A DNA stretch of 11,877 bases from Chloroflexota bacterium (GCA_005880345.1 VBGE01000051.1:1-11877); one strand, 5' to 3'; shown: positions 1 through 6,966, counted from the stretch's first letter. Notes: generated by a model from the sequence alone, not told the origin. Numbers and translations are program-made.

Positions 1-669
1 CCGCGCTACATAGTCACCAACCCCGACGGCTCGCTCGGCGGCTACGACGCCAACGCCCCCGCGGATGAATACGGTCCGTCGCTGACCCTCGGTGGCTATC
101 CCATCACGCTGCTCGAGCACGTGGACGGCATCGCCACCTACGCGGACATGGGTGTGTACCACTCGCCTGAAGCGATCCTCAAGGTCACGGACTCGCACGG
201 CCAGGTGCTGTACCAGACGCATCCCGACCAGCGCGCGAGGCTGGCGATCAACCCGGCGGTGGCCTTCATCATGGCCCAGATCATGTCCGACGACAACAAC
301 CGATCGTTGATCTTCGGCCCCAACAGCGCGCTGCACTGGAAGGACCGGACCGTCGCGGCGAAGACCGGGACGACCGACAACTTCAAAGACGCGGTCACGG
401 TCGCGTTCACACCCGACCTGGCGGTGGGCCTGTGGGTGGGCGACGTCCTCTACACCCCTCCCCCTGGGGTCGTCGCGGGCCCGAACAACAGCTGGTACCT
501 GGCCGACGCGACCAGCATCGCCAAGCTGCCGGGCGACAACCCCCCGAGCCCGACGCCGAGTGCGTCGCCGTTCGTCGTGCCGCCAGATCCCGGCGGCCCC
601 GTGCTGGCCAGCCCGAGCCCGTCGCCGTGCCCATCGCCGAAGCCGCCCCTGCCGCCGCCTGGCTGCTGA
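1..669 (+). CDS. Class A penicillin-binding protein (peptidoglycan glycosyltransferase/transpeptidase), C-terminal part
   Basis: The reading frame is open at the window's left edge and ends at TGA 667-669, so only about the last 222 residues are present. The visible part is the end of a transpeptidase domain, which cross-links peptidoglycan stem peptides outside the membrane. The KTGT box (third active-site motif) is encoded from position 361, followed by TTDNFKDA and FTPDLAVGLWVGD, the usual strand order after it in PBP1a-like enzymes. Upstream, LGGYPIT and ATYADMGVYHSPEAI match the LGG-ELT / YA-FANGG segment of the same family. The catalytic SxxK and SxN motifs and the glycosyltransferase domain lie off-window. 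The last ~45 residues form a Pro/Ser-rich tail containing two cysteines, one of them the final residue. Such disordered extracellular tails are common in high-GC Gram-positive-type PBPs. Assignment to class A rather than class B rests on the similarity of these segments and is fairly secure. Confidence 0.88.
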   Translation, partial: PRYIVTNPDGSLGGYDANAPADEYGPSLTLGGYPITLLEHVDGIATYADMGVYHSPEAILKVTDSHGQVLYQTHPDQRARLAINPAVAFIMAQIMSDDNNRSLIFGPNSALHWKDRTVAAKTGTTDNFKDAVTVAFTPDLAVGLWVGDVLYTPPPGVVAGPNNSWYLADATSIAKLPGDNPPSPTPSASPFVVPPDPGGPVLASPSPSPCPSPKPPLPPPGC

Positions 670-688
670 TCTGAACTCGAGCCACCCG

Positions 689-694
689 TAGAAT
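689..694 (+). promoter_or_regulatory. TAGAAT -10 element for tig (leaderless)
   Basis: TAGAAT matches the TANNNT -10 consensus in an otherwise GC-rich 33-bp gap. Its last T is 9 nt before the GTG of tig, so the predicted transcription start (about +7 from that T) falls at 701-703, at or next to the start codon. No separate Shine-Dalgarno site can fit. No convincing -35 hexamer is visible. The same hexamer recurs at clpP and at the valS leader. Confidence 0.68.
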
Positions 695-702
695 TCGGCG
701 GA

Positions 703-2037
703 GTGTCGAGCCCCCCGAAATCCGTAGCAGACTCGCTCTCCATCGAGACCGAACGCCTGCCCAAGAGTCAGGTCGGCATGATCATCGAGGTCCCCGCCGA
801 GGTGGTCAACGCCACCTATGACCGCGTCCTCAACCGGCTGGCCTCCAAAGCCAAGATCGAAGGCTTCCGTCCCGGTCGCGCGCCTCGCGGGCTCATCGAG
901 GCGCGGATCGGCCCCGCCGCGCTGCGCGAAGAGGTGGTCGAGACGATGGTGCCGGAAGTCGTGCAGCGGGCCCTGGACGAGAAGTCGCTCGATCCGATCG
1001 ACAATCCGGATGTCGAGGTCCTGGAGCTCGAGCGCGGCCGACCGGCGCGGCTGAAGGCGACGGTCAGCGTCATGCCCGAGGTCGACCTGGCCGACGCGAG
1101 GGCGATCAAGGTCGAGCCCCCGGATCACACGCACGAGGTCACCGACGAGATGCTCGAGCGACGCCTGGACGACCTGCGCGAGCCGATGGCGGAGATCACG
1201 CCGGTGGAGCGCGAGGTCCGCGCCGGCGACGTCGCGGTCATCGACATCGAGGTGGAGGCCGATGGCCAGCTCGTCGAATCGGAGACGCGCAAGGCGACGG
1301 AGGCGGAGGTGAAGGAAGGCGTGCTCCTGCCCGAGCTGCTGGAGGTCCTGCCTGGCACTTTCGTCGGGGAGACGCGCGAGGCGCGCGTGGATTTTCCCGA
1401 GACGTACAGCGAACCGCAGCTGGCGGGCAAGCGGGCCACGATCCGCGTCACGGTGCGTGGAGTCAAGGAAAAAGTGCTGCCGGCGCTCGACGATGCGCTC
1501 GCGAAGAGCATGACCAACGGCAAGCAGGAGACGGCCGATGCCTATCGCCAGGCGGTGCGCGAGGAGCTCGAGGAGTCGGCCCACGCGATCGAGCGGATGG
1601 ATCGCGAGCAGGCCGCCGTCAAAGCACTGGTGGACGCCTCGTCAGTCGAGATCCCGGTGTCGCTGGTCGACCGTGAGCTCACGAGCGAGCTCGAGTCGCT
1701 GGAGCGGACGCTGAACCGCCAGGGCCTCAAGCTCGACAAGTACTTCGAGTACCTCGGCAAATCCGTCGACGACTGGATTGCGGAGCACCGCCCGGACGCC
1801 GAGGAGCGGCTGAAGGTCGACCTGGTCCTTGGGGAGTTCGCCAAACGCGAGGGCCTCGAGCCGTCGGACGAGGAGGTCATCAAGTACCTCGAGGAGCAGG
1901 CCGCCCAGGACGAGGAGCTCAAGGGCCAGCTCGAAAGCCTGAGGCAGAGCCGGACCGCCCGCAGGTATTTCGCGTCCCGGCTGCGCCGCAAGCGGGTCCT
2001 GGAGCGACTGCTGGAGGTAGTTCCGTCAGGTAGTTGA
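703..2037 (+). CDS. tig: Trigger factor, ribosome-associated chaperone and peptidyl-prolyl isomerase
   Basis: This is a 444-residue protein, close to the usual ~430-450 of trigger factor. The ribosome-docking signature appears as GFRPGRAP at residues 54-61, matching the family GFRxGKxP loop that binds ribosomal protein L23 at the exit tunnel. An FKBP-like isomerase domain follows (roughly residues 155-245; [12 protein letters not shown] near its start). After it comes the long helical C-terminal chaperone domain, rich in Glu, Arg and Leu (about 255-435). The protein binds nascent chains as they leave the ribosome. Start chosen: GTG 703, because a TAGAAT -10 lies 8 nt upstream and the N-terminal ribosome-binding domain then has normal length. 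It is followed at once by clpP, the common bacterial tig-clpP-clpX order. The clpP promoter begins on the tig stop codon. Confidence 0.95.
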   Translation: MSSPPKSVADSLSIETERLPKSQVGMIIEVPAEVVNATYDRVLNRLASKAKIEGFRPGRAPRGLIEARIGPAALREEVVETMVPEVVQRALDEKSLDPIDNPDVEVLELERGRPARLKATVSVMPEVDLADARAIKVEPPDHTHEVTDEMLERRLDDLREPMAEITPVEREVRAGDVAVIDIEVEADGQLVESETRKATEAEVKEGVLLPELLEVLPGTFVGETREARVDFPETYSEPQLAGKRATIRVTVRGVKEKVLPALDDALAKSMTNGKQETADAYRQAVREELEESAHAIERMDREQAAVKALVDASSVEIPVSLVDRELTSELESLERTLNRQGLKLDKYFEYLGKSVDDWIAEHRPDAEERLKVDLVLGEFAKREGLEPSDEEVIKYLEEQAAQDEELKGQLESLRQSRTARRYFASRLRRKRVLERLLEVVPSGS

Positions 2038-2065
2038 CGGCACCTGGGGAGGGCATGTCTAGAAT
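2034..2065 (+). promoter_or_regulatory. Promoter for clpP (-35-like TTGACG, -10 TAGAAT)
   Basis: TAGAAT at 2060-2065 has its last T 8 nt before GTG 2073. A TTGACG hexamer at 2034-2039 overlaps the tig stop codon and could serve as -35, but the 20-bp spacer is longer than the usual 17. The -10 is shared with the tig and valS-leader promoters. A GGGGAGGG run (2046-2053) lies between the two hexamers. It would act as a Shine-Dalgarno only on transcripts reading through from tig. Confidence 0.58.
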
Positions 2066-2072
2066 GACGTTT

Positions 2073-2753
2073 GTGCCCAACATGAACCAGTCGCAACACC
2101 CATCCAACTACCTCGTCCCGATGGTCGTGGAAAACACAGGCCGGGGTGAGCGAGCCTTCGACATCTACTCGCGGCTCCTCAAGGAGCGCATCGTCTTCAT
2201 CGGCACCCCCATCGACGACCAGGTCGCGAACCTCGTCGTCGCGCAGCTGCTGTTCCTCCAGTCGGAAGACCCCGAAAAGGAGATCGCGCTGTACATCAAC
2301 AGCCCTGGCGGCCAGGTGACCGCGGGCCTCGCCATCTACGACACGATGCAGTACATCCGCCCGCCGGTGTCGACCATCTGCATCGGCATGGCCTACTCGA
2401 TGGCCGCGGTGCTGCTCGCCGGCGGAGCTCACGGCCAGCGCTTCGCGCTGCCGCACGCCAACATCCTCATTCACCAGCCGTGGGGCGGCATGCAGGGCCA
2501 GGCGACGGACATCCAGATCCACGCCAAGGAGATCCTGCGCACGCGCGAGCAGCTGAATCAGATCCTCGCGCGCCACACCGGTCAGAAGATCGAGAAGGTG
2601 ACGCAGGACACCGAGCGCGATTACTTCCTCACCGCCGAGGCGGCGAAGGAGTACGGATTGATCGACGACATCATCCTCACGCCGACCAAGCCTGGCGAAA
2701 AAGACAAGGCCAAGGAAACCGAGAAAGAGAAGGAAAAGGTCGCCGCCGGATGA
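2073..2753 (+). CDS. clpP: ATP-dependent Clp protease proteolytic subunit ClpP
   Basis: ClpP is the serine protease that forms the double-heptamer chamber fed by ClpX or ClpC. The catalytic triad is visible as Ser109 (GMAYSMAA), His134 (LIHQP) and Asp183 (ERDYF). The N-terminal [18 protein letters not shown] block and the NSPGG oxyanion strand are also present. The sequence around the serine, [14 protein letters not shown], departs slightly from the common GQAASMGAFLL. Start: GTG 2073 suits a leaderless transcript from TAGAAT 2060-2065 and gives 226 residues. ATG 2064 (GGAGG at 2048-2052) is a real alternative for read-through mRNA, and TTG 2034 is less likely. The last ~24 residues are a Lys/Glu-rich tail beyond the conserved fold, so the protein is longer than the usual 193-210 residues. 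The stop overlaps the next start as ATGA. Confidence 0.95.
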   Translation: MPNMNQSQHPSNYLVPMVVENTGRGERAFDIYSRLLKERIVFIGTPIDDQVANLVVAQLLFLQSEDPEKEIALYINSPGGQVTAGLAIYDTMQYIRPPVSTICIGMAYSMAAVLLAGGAHGQRFALPHANILIHQPWGGMQGQATDIQIHAKEILRTREQLNQILARHTGQKIEKVTQDTERDYFLTAEAAKEYGLIDDIILTPTKPGEKDKAKETEKEKEKVAAG

Positions 2754-2944
2754 TTTTCCGACGCAGAGCGAAGCGCGACGAGGGCCAGAGGCACCGTCCG
2801 CACTGTTCGTTCTGCGGCAAGGCTCAGGGCGAGAGGGGAATTCGTCTCGTGGCCGGACCCGGAGTGTTTATCTGCAGCGAGTGCATAAGCCTTGCCAATG
2901 AGATTCTCTGGGGCCATAATCCCCCGGCGCCCGCATCACCGTAA
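2750..2944 (+). CDS. Stand-alone ClpX-type C4 zinc-binding domain protein
   Basis: This 64-residue protein starts at ATG 2750, which overlaps the clpP stop (ATGA), so the two are translationally coupled. An AAGG at 2736-2739 can act as ribosome binding site. Residues 19-45 are a complete ClpX-type zinc finger: C19xxC22 and C42xxC45 with [10 protein letters not shown] between, followed by the ClpX-like [10 protein letters not shown] helix. The N-terminus is strongly basic (RRRAKR) and there is no AAA+ domain. In ClpX this domain dimerises and binds adaptors and some substrates. A free copy made with ClpP could pair with ClpX's own domain or compete for adaptors; that is inference. The 19-residue spacing between the cysteine pairs is one longer than in the neighbouring ClpX. 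Its codons for the shared [10 protein letters not shown] segment differ at 7 of 10 positions from those in clpX, so it is not a fresh duplication. Confidence 0.85.
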   Translation: MIFRRRAKRDEGQRHRPHCSFCGKAQGERGIRLVAGPGVFICSECISLANEILWGHNPPAPASP

Positions 2945-2965
2945 GGACGTGAATCTAGGGAACCA

Positions 2966-4153
2966 ATGAACGAAAGAGAAGACCGCCGCCGCTACACCCG
3001 CTGCAGCTTCTGCGGCAAGGGCCAGGACCAGGTGCGCAAGCTGGTCGCGGGCCCTGGCGTGTTCATCTGCGACCAATGCATCGACCTCTGCCAGGAGGTG
3101 CTCGAGGACGACAACCGCTCGACCGGCACCAAGAAGCAGAAGACCGGTTTCATCCCCAACCCCAAGACCATCTGCGCCGCGCTCGACCAGTACGTGATCG
3201 GCCAGGAGCGCGCCAAGAAGGTGCTGTCCGTCCAGGTGTACAACCACTACAAGCGCATCAGCGCGTCCAAGTCGGTCGGGGATGTGGAGCTGACGAAGTC
3301 CAACGTGCTGCTGGTCGGTCCGGCCGGTTACGTCGGCGAGGACGTGGAGAACATCCTTCTGCGGCTCATCCAAGCCGCGGACTTCGACATCAGCCGCGCC
3401 GAGCGCGGGATCATCTACATCGACGAGATCGACAAGATCGCGCGTAAGTCGGACAACCCTTCGATCACACGCGATGTCAGCGGAGAGGGTGTGCAGCAGG
3501 CGCTGCTGAAGATCCTCGAAGGCACGGTGGCCAACGTCCCGCCGCAGGGCGGGCGCAAGCACCCGCACCAGGATTTCATCCAGATCAACACGACCAACAT
3601 CCTGTTCGTCTGCGGTGGTGCGTTCGACGGGCTGGAGAGGGTCGTCGAGCAGCGAATCGGCCGGCGTGCGATCGGGTTCGGTGCTCCGAACAACCGGACC
3701 GAGAAGCGCATCGTCTCCGAGACGCTCAAGCACCTGCAGCCGCAGGACCTGCTGAAGTACGGCTTCATCCCCGAGTTCATCGGCCGCCTGCCGATCATCG
3801 TGACCCTCCACCACCTCGACCAGCAAGACATCGTTCGGATCCTCACCGAGCCGAAGAACGCGCTGGTCAAGCAGTACCAGAAGTTCTTCTCCCTGGACAA
3901 CGTGGAGCTGGTCTTCCAGAAGGGGTCGCTCGATGCGATCGCGGAGCTGGCCCTCCATCGAGGTACCGGTGCGCGCGCTTTGAAGTCGATCATCGAAGAG
4001 TCACTTTTGAACTCGATGTTCGAGATCCCGTCGCGGCCGGAGATCAAGCGTTGCATCATCTCCGAGCGCTCGATCCGCGACGCCCTGGAGCCGGAGTTCG
4101 AGGTCTCGGACGAAACCGAAGGACCGGTCCGGGCGGTCGGCGAGAGCGCCTAG
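2966..4153 (+). CDS. clpX: ATP-dependent Clp protease ATP-binding subunit ClpX, lacking the Walker A region
   Basis: ClpX unfolds substrates and passes them to ClpP. Visible parts in order: zinc-binding domain with C13xxC16 and C35xxC38; Walker B IIYIDEID (150-156); RKH pore loop at 197-199; sensor 1 [16 protein letters not shown] (208-223); IGF ClpP-docking loop (236-238); arginine finger in PEFIGRLP (R274); sensor 2 in GARALKSI (R337). The protein is 395 residues, against about 420-430 for the family. The shortfall is one place: VLLVGP (114-119) runs straight into [12 protein letters not shown], where other ClpX proteins have GPTGSGKT and about 24 further residues in between. The P-loop lysine and threonine are therefore missing, while the frame and the pore-1 GYVG are kept. 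Start ATG 2966 has TAGGGA just upstream (2956-2961) and lies 21 nt after the zinc-domain gene. It is either a genuine ATPase-dead variant or a 90-bp deletion/assembly fault. Confidence 0.92.
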   Translation: MNEREDRRRYTRCSFCGKGQDQVRKLVAGPGVFICDQCIDLCQEVLEDDNRSTGTKKQKTGFIPNPKTICAALDQYVIGQERAKKVLSVQVYNHYKRISASKSVGDVELTKSNVLLVGPAGYVGEDVENILLRLIQAADFDISRAERGIIYIDEIDKIARKSDNPSITRDVSGEGVQQALLKILEGTVANVPPQGGRKHPHQDFIQINTTNILFVCGGAFDGLERVVEQRIGRRAIGFGAPNNRTEKRIVSETLKHLQPQDLLKYGFIPEFIGRLPIIVTLHHLDQQDIVRILTEPKNALVKQYQKFFSLDNVELVFQKGSLDAIAELALHRGTGARALKSIIEESLLNSMFEIPSRPEIKRCIISERSIRDALEPEFEVSDETEGPVRAVGESA

Positions 4154-4166
4154 GATCCACTCCTCG

Positions 4167-4190
4167 CCCGGATAGTCCGGACTATCCGGG
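4167..4190 (+). promoter_or_regulatory. Perfect 24-bp palindrome upstream of valS (operator or clpX terminator)
   Basis: The two 12-bp halves are exact reverse complements. The left half reads CCCGGATAGTCC and the centre is at 4178/4179. It begins 14 nt after the clpX stop. As RNA it would fold into a 10-bp stem with a CCGG loop, but no U-run follows, so it is not a standard intrinsic terminator. The core TCCGGACTATCCG is repeated exactly 42 bp downstream, upstream of the valS-leader promoter, which favours a DNA-binding site. Confidence 0.65.
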
Positions 4191-4210
4191 AAATTCGCTG
4201 AGCTGACGTC

Positions 4211-4230
4211 TGGTTCGTCCGGACTATCCG
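4211..4230 (+). promoter_or_regulatory. Second, degenerate copy of the palindrome, near the -35 position of the valS leader promoter
   Basis: The right part (TCCGGACTATCCG, 4218-4230) matches the upstream palindrome exactly, while the left arm carries several mismatches. Centre-to-centre distance to the first copy is 42 bp, four turns of B-DNA. Its centre lies about 42 bp before the predicted transcription start (~4262), close to the position used by class II activators. A dimeric regulator binding both sites on one face of the helix is the natural reading. The regulator is unknown. Confidence 0.55.
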
Positions 4231-4249
4231 AGGTTCGGGCCGCAGCCGG

Positions 4250-4255
4250 TAGAAT
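4250..4255 (+). promoter_or_regulatory. TAGAAT -10 element for the valS leader transcript
   Basis: This is the same hexamer as at tig and clpP. Its last T is 11 nt before the leader-peptide ATG (4266), predicting a transcription start near 4262 and a leader of roughly 105-109 nt before valS. No clear -35 hexamer is present, and the degenerate palindrome occupies that region. That would fit activator-dependent initiation, which is inference. Confidence 0.65.
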
Positions 4256-4265
4256 TCCAGGCACC

Positions 4266-4316
4266 ATGAGCCGCGACGTACGCGTATCCGTACCCTCGCC
4301 GGCTCGGTCGCGCTAA
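4266..4316 (+). CDS. Putative 16-residue valine-rich leader peptide of valS
   Basis: ATG 4266 to TAA 4314-4316 encodes MSRDVRVSVPSPARSR. Valines 5, 7 and 9 are all GTA (4278-4280, 4284-4286, 4290-4292). In the 857-codon valS gene downstream I find only one in-frame GTA, so the clustering is very unlike local codon use. A valine-codon cluster just before valyl-tRNA synthetase is what a ribosome-stalling leader peptide should look like. When charged tRNA-Val is scarce, the ribosome pauses on these codons and alters folding of the downstream RNA. It sits almost at the 5' end of the predicted transcript, so it would be translated with little or no leader. No peptide homology can be claimed. An alternative is that CGTACGCGTATCCGTA (three CGTA at 6-bp spacing) is a DNA or RNA protein-binding repeat. 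Confidence 0.5.
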   Translation: MSRDVRVSVPSPARSR

Positions 4317-4336
4317 CCCGCGATCACGCGCCGGCG
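4297..4336 (+). promoter_or_regulatory. Hairpin with possible alternative pairings between the leader ORF and valS
   Basis: Arms CGCCGGC (4297-4303) and GCCGGCG (4330-4336) pair perfectly. Inside them TCGCG (4308-4312) pairs with CGCGA (4319-4323), leaving the leader stop codon in the loop. Competing pairings exist. CGCGAC (4272-4277), inside the leader ORF just before the valine codons, can pair with GTCGCG (4307-4312). GGCGT (4333-4337) can pair with ACGCC (4365-4369), right before the valS ATG. No U-run follows the hairpin, so control of valS translation or factor-dependent termination is more likely than an intrinsic attenuator. Short GC pairings arise easily by chance here. Confidence 0.45.
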
Positions 4337-4370
4337 TTGGCTCAACCACTCCAAGCGATGAAACACGCCC

Positions 4371-6944
4371 ATGACAGATAACGAGATCCTGCCGGCTCAG
4401 ATGCCGAAAGCCTTCGATCCAAAGGCCATCGAGGCCGGCTGGTACGCGCGCTGGGAAGCGGATCGTCTTTTCGTCGCGGACGCAGCGAGCGACCGCGAGA
4501 AGTTCGCGATGTGCTTCCCGCCGCCGAACATCACCGGCGAGCTCCACATGGGCCACGCGTTGCAGACCGCGGTCTACGACCTCATCGCGCGCTACAAGCG
4601 CATGAACGGCTTCGAGGTGCTGTTCCTACCCGGCTACGACCACGCGGCCATCGCGACCCAGAACGTCATCGAAAAGCAGCTTGCGCGCGAGGGCACGTCC
4701 AAGGAGGAGCTCGGCCGCGAGTCGTTCGACGCGCGCGTGAACAGCTGGTATGAGTCGGTCGGCGCGACCATCATCAACCAGCTGCGGCTTCTCGGCGCGT
4801 CGATGGACTGGACGCGGCTGCGCTTCACCATGGACTCGCGCTACTACCGCTCGGTGATGACGGCGTTCGTCGCCTTCTACGAGCGCGGTTGGATCTACCG
4901 CGCTCCGCGCATCGTCAACTGGTGCCCGCACGACCGATCCGCCATCTCCGACCTGGAGGTCGAGTGGCAGGAGCACCAGGACGTCCTGTACTTCATCCGC
5001 TATCCGATCCGGGGCGGCGGCGACGTGACCATCGCCACCGTCCGGCCGGAGACGATGCTCGCCGACACCGGCGTCGCGGTCAATCCCGAGGACGAGCGCT
5101 ATCGCGACATCATCGGCAAGACGGCGGTGCTTCCGATCGTCGGCCGCGAGCTGCCCATCGTCGCGGACGAGGCGGTGGAGAAGGACTTTGGCACCGGGGC
5201 TCTGAAGGTCACGCCCGGGCACGACCCGCTGGACTACGAGATCGGCCAGCGGCACGGCCTTCCCATCGTCGACGGCATGAACCTGGACGGCACCATCCAT
5301 GCACCGGACCTGCCCTACAACGGCCTGCCCGCCCTCGAGGTCCGCAAGCGCGTGGTCGAGGAGCTGAAGACGCAGGGGCTCCTGATCAAGGAGGAGCCTT
5401 ACGTCCACCAGGTCGGGCACTGCGACCGCTGCCACTCGGTCATCGAACCCCTCATCAGTGAGCAGTGGTGGCTGCGCATGGAAGAGATGCGGGACAAAGC
5501 CCTCGCCGCATCGAAGGCGGGCAAGGTGCGCTGGCATCCCGATCGTTACGAGCGGACCTACCTCGACTGGCTTCGCGGGTTGCGCGACTGGAACATCGGG
5601 CGCCAGCTGTGGCTCGGCCATCGCGTGCCCGTGCATCGATGCGAGAACGGCCACGTGACGGTGGTTGTCGATCCGCCCGCGAGCTGCCCGGAATGCGGGA
5701 GCACATCGCTCGTGCAGGATCCCGACGTCCTCGACACCTGGTTCTCGTCCGCGCTGTGGCCGTTTGCCACCCTCGGCTGGCCGGACCAGACCGAAGACCT
5801 CGACGCCTTCTACCCGACGGACATCAACTGCACCGCGCGGGAGATCATCAACCTCTGGGTCAGCCGGATGATCATGACCGGGCTCGAGTTCATGGGCGAG
5901 GTCCCGTTCTCCGACGTCGCCATCCACTGCGTGGTCCAGGCCGCCGACGGACGGCGCATGTCCAAGTCGCTCGGCACCGGCGTCGATCCGCGCGAGCTGA
6001 TCGACAAGTACGGCGCCGACGCGCTGCGGGCCTGGGCCGCATCGGTCGCGATGTCCAGCCAGGACGTGCGCTTCGACGAGAGCCGCGTCGAGGGCTACCG
6101 CAGGTTCTCCAACAAGCTGTGGAACGCGACGCGGCTGGTGCTGAGCTCGCCTGGCCTGCCGCCCTCGCAGGCGCCCGGTCCTTTCGAGCGGCAGGAGCAC
6201 CTCGAGGACCGGTGGATCCTGTCCAGGCTCTCCAATGCAAGCACCGCGATCGGCGCGGGCATAGACAACTTCGCCTTCCAGGACTCGATCAATGCGGGCT
6301 ACGCGTTTGCATGGAACGAGTTCTGCGACTGGTATCTCGAGGCGGTCAAGGAGCGGCTCCGCGCGGGTGACGCCGTGGCGCAGGACGTCGCCTACTACGC
6401 GCTGGACATTCTCTTCCGGCTGCTGCATCCGTTCATGCCCTTTGTGACCGAAGAGCTGTGGTCTCGGCTTCCGGGCCCGCGCGACTATGTGATGCGCTCA
6501 GAGTGGCCTGACCTGCACGGCCGCCACCTCGACGCGGCCGCGGAAGACGATTTCGCGGTGGTGATGGAGATCGTCGAGGAGGTGCGTGGCCACCGCCAGG
6601 CGGCGGGCGCTCCATCGCGAGGGGGCAAGCTCCACCTCGACCGCTCGATCAGCGACGAGGTCGCGCGCCTGGTCGCCCGGCTGGCGAGCGTCGAGCTGGT
6701 CGACGTCCTGGAAGCGAGCGGCACTCCGCTCGCGGTGGCGCCGGGGCGCGTCGAGTTCCCGGCCGGCACCGGCGACTCGCACCGCGAGAGGGAGTGCAAG
6801 CGGCTGCGGGAGGATCTCGCCAAAGTCGAGGCCAGGCTGGCCAACGAGGACTTCCAGGCCAAGGCGCCGCGTGAGGTAGTGGACACCCTGCAGCAGCGGG
6901 CCGACGCGATCCAGGAAGCGCTCGACCGACTCGAAGACCGGTAG
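4371..6944 (+). CDS. valS: Valyl-tRNA synthetase
   Basis: A class Ia synthetase that charges tRNA-Val in the cytosol, 857 residues, normal for the family. Signature motifs: PPPNITGELHMGH with HIGH-type HMGH at 59-62; the KMSKS loop as RMSKS at 529-533; the CP1 editing domain with TVRPETM from residue 223 and GTGALKVTPGHDPLDY further on, which hydrolyses Thr-tRNA-Val. Zinc-type cysteine pairs are visible at C351/C354 and C439/C442, with C424 between. The anticodon-binding helical domain (about 600-750) contains FCDWYLEAVK and HPFMPFVTEELW. The last ~50 residues form the coiled-coil tRNA-binding arm. Start: an in-frame TGA at 4359-4361 rules out anything further upstream, leaving ATG 4371 or ATG 4401. 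There is no clear Shine-Dalgarno for either, which fits structure-dependent initiation in the leader. The next gene follows after 22 nt. Confidence 0.96.
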   Translation: MTDNEILPAQMPKAFDPKAIEAGWYARWEADRLFVADAASDREKFAMCFPPPNITGELHMGHALQTAVYDLIARYKRMNGFEVLFLPGYDHAAIATQNVIEKQLAREGTSKEELGRESFDARVNSWYESVGATIINQLRLLGASMDWTRLRFTMDSRYYRSVMTAFVAFYERGWIYRAPRIVNWCPHDRSAISDLEVEWQEHQDVLYFIRYPIRGGGDVTIATVRPETMLADTGVAVNPEDERYRDIIGKTAVLPIVGRELPIVADEAVEKDFGTGALKVTPGHDPLDYEIGQRHGLPIVDGMNLDGTIHAPDLPYNGLPALEVRKRVVEELKTQGLLIKEEPYVHQVGHCDRCHSVIEPLISEQWWLRMEEMRDKALAASKAGKVRWHPDRYERTYLDWLRGLRDWNIGRQLWLGHRVPVHRCENGHVTVVVDPPASCPECGSTSLVQDPDVLDTWFSSALWPFATLGWPDQTEDLDAFYPTDINCTAREIINLWVSRMIMTGLEFMGEVPFSDVAIHCVVQAADGRRMSKSLGTGVDPRELIDKYGADALRAWAASVAMSSQDVRFDESRVEGYRRFSNKLWNATRLVLSSPGLPPSQAPGPFERQEHLEDRWILSRLSNASTAIGAGIDNFAFQDSINAGYAFAWNEFCDWYLEAVKERLRAGDAVAQDVAYYALDILFRLLHPFMPFVTEELWSRLPGPRDYVMRSEWPDLHGRHLDAAAEDDFAVVMEIVEEVRGHRQAAGAPSRGGKLHLDRSISDEVARLVARLASVELVDVLEASGTPLAVAPGRVEFPAGTGDSHRERECKRLREDLAKVEARLANEDFQAKAPREVVDTLQQRADAIQEALDRLEDR

Positions 6945-6949
6945 GCCCC

Positions 6950-6955
6950 TACATT
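6950..6955 (+). promoter_or_regulatory. Possible -10 element (TACATT) for the membrane operon
   Basis: TACATT fits TANNNT and lies in the 22-bp gap after valS. It is 11 nt before ATG 6967, slightly further than in the other four promoters here. No -35 is seen. The operon could equally be read from the valS transcript. Confidence 0.35.
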
Positions 6956-6966
6956 TAGACGGCTGA

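Noticed and set aside
463..472. CCCCCTGGGG inverted repeat near the end of the PBP gene
   Set aside because: It is inside the coding region, very short, and encodes part of a Pro/Gly run. No terminator features.
2034..2072. TTG 2034 as the clpP start (overlapping the tig stop)
   Set aside because: It would add 13 residues not typical of ClpP, and the TAGAAT -10 at 2060-2065 lies inside that extension. GTG 2073 or ATG 2064 fit better.
1542..2576. Minus-strand frames opposite tig/clpP, and similarly 2936-3958 opposite clpX
   Set aside because: They lie fully over well-supported + strand genes and show no motif. Shadow frames.
4167..4230. CIRCE/HrcA or LexA-type operator for the palindromes after clpX
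   Set aside because: The sequence does not match TTAGCACTC-N9-GAGTGCTAA or the CGAAC-N4-GTTCG types.
4256..4370. T-box riboswitch in the valS leader
   Set aside because: No T-box sequence (AGGGTGGNACCGCG-like) or specifier-loop arrangement is visible, and the leader is too short. A leader peptide explains the region better.
4626..6428. A 600-codon open frame on the minus strand opposite valS
   Set aside because: It is the mirror of a strongly conserved gene in GC-rich DNA, where antisense frames stay open by codon bias. The translation has no recognisable domain and is rich in Arg, Val and Asp as expected for a shadow.
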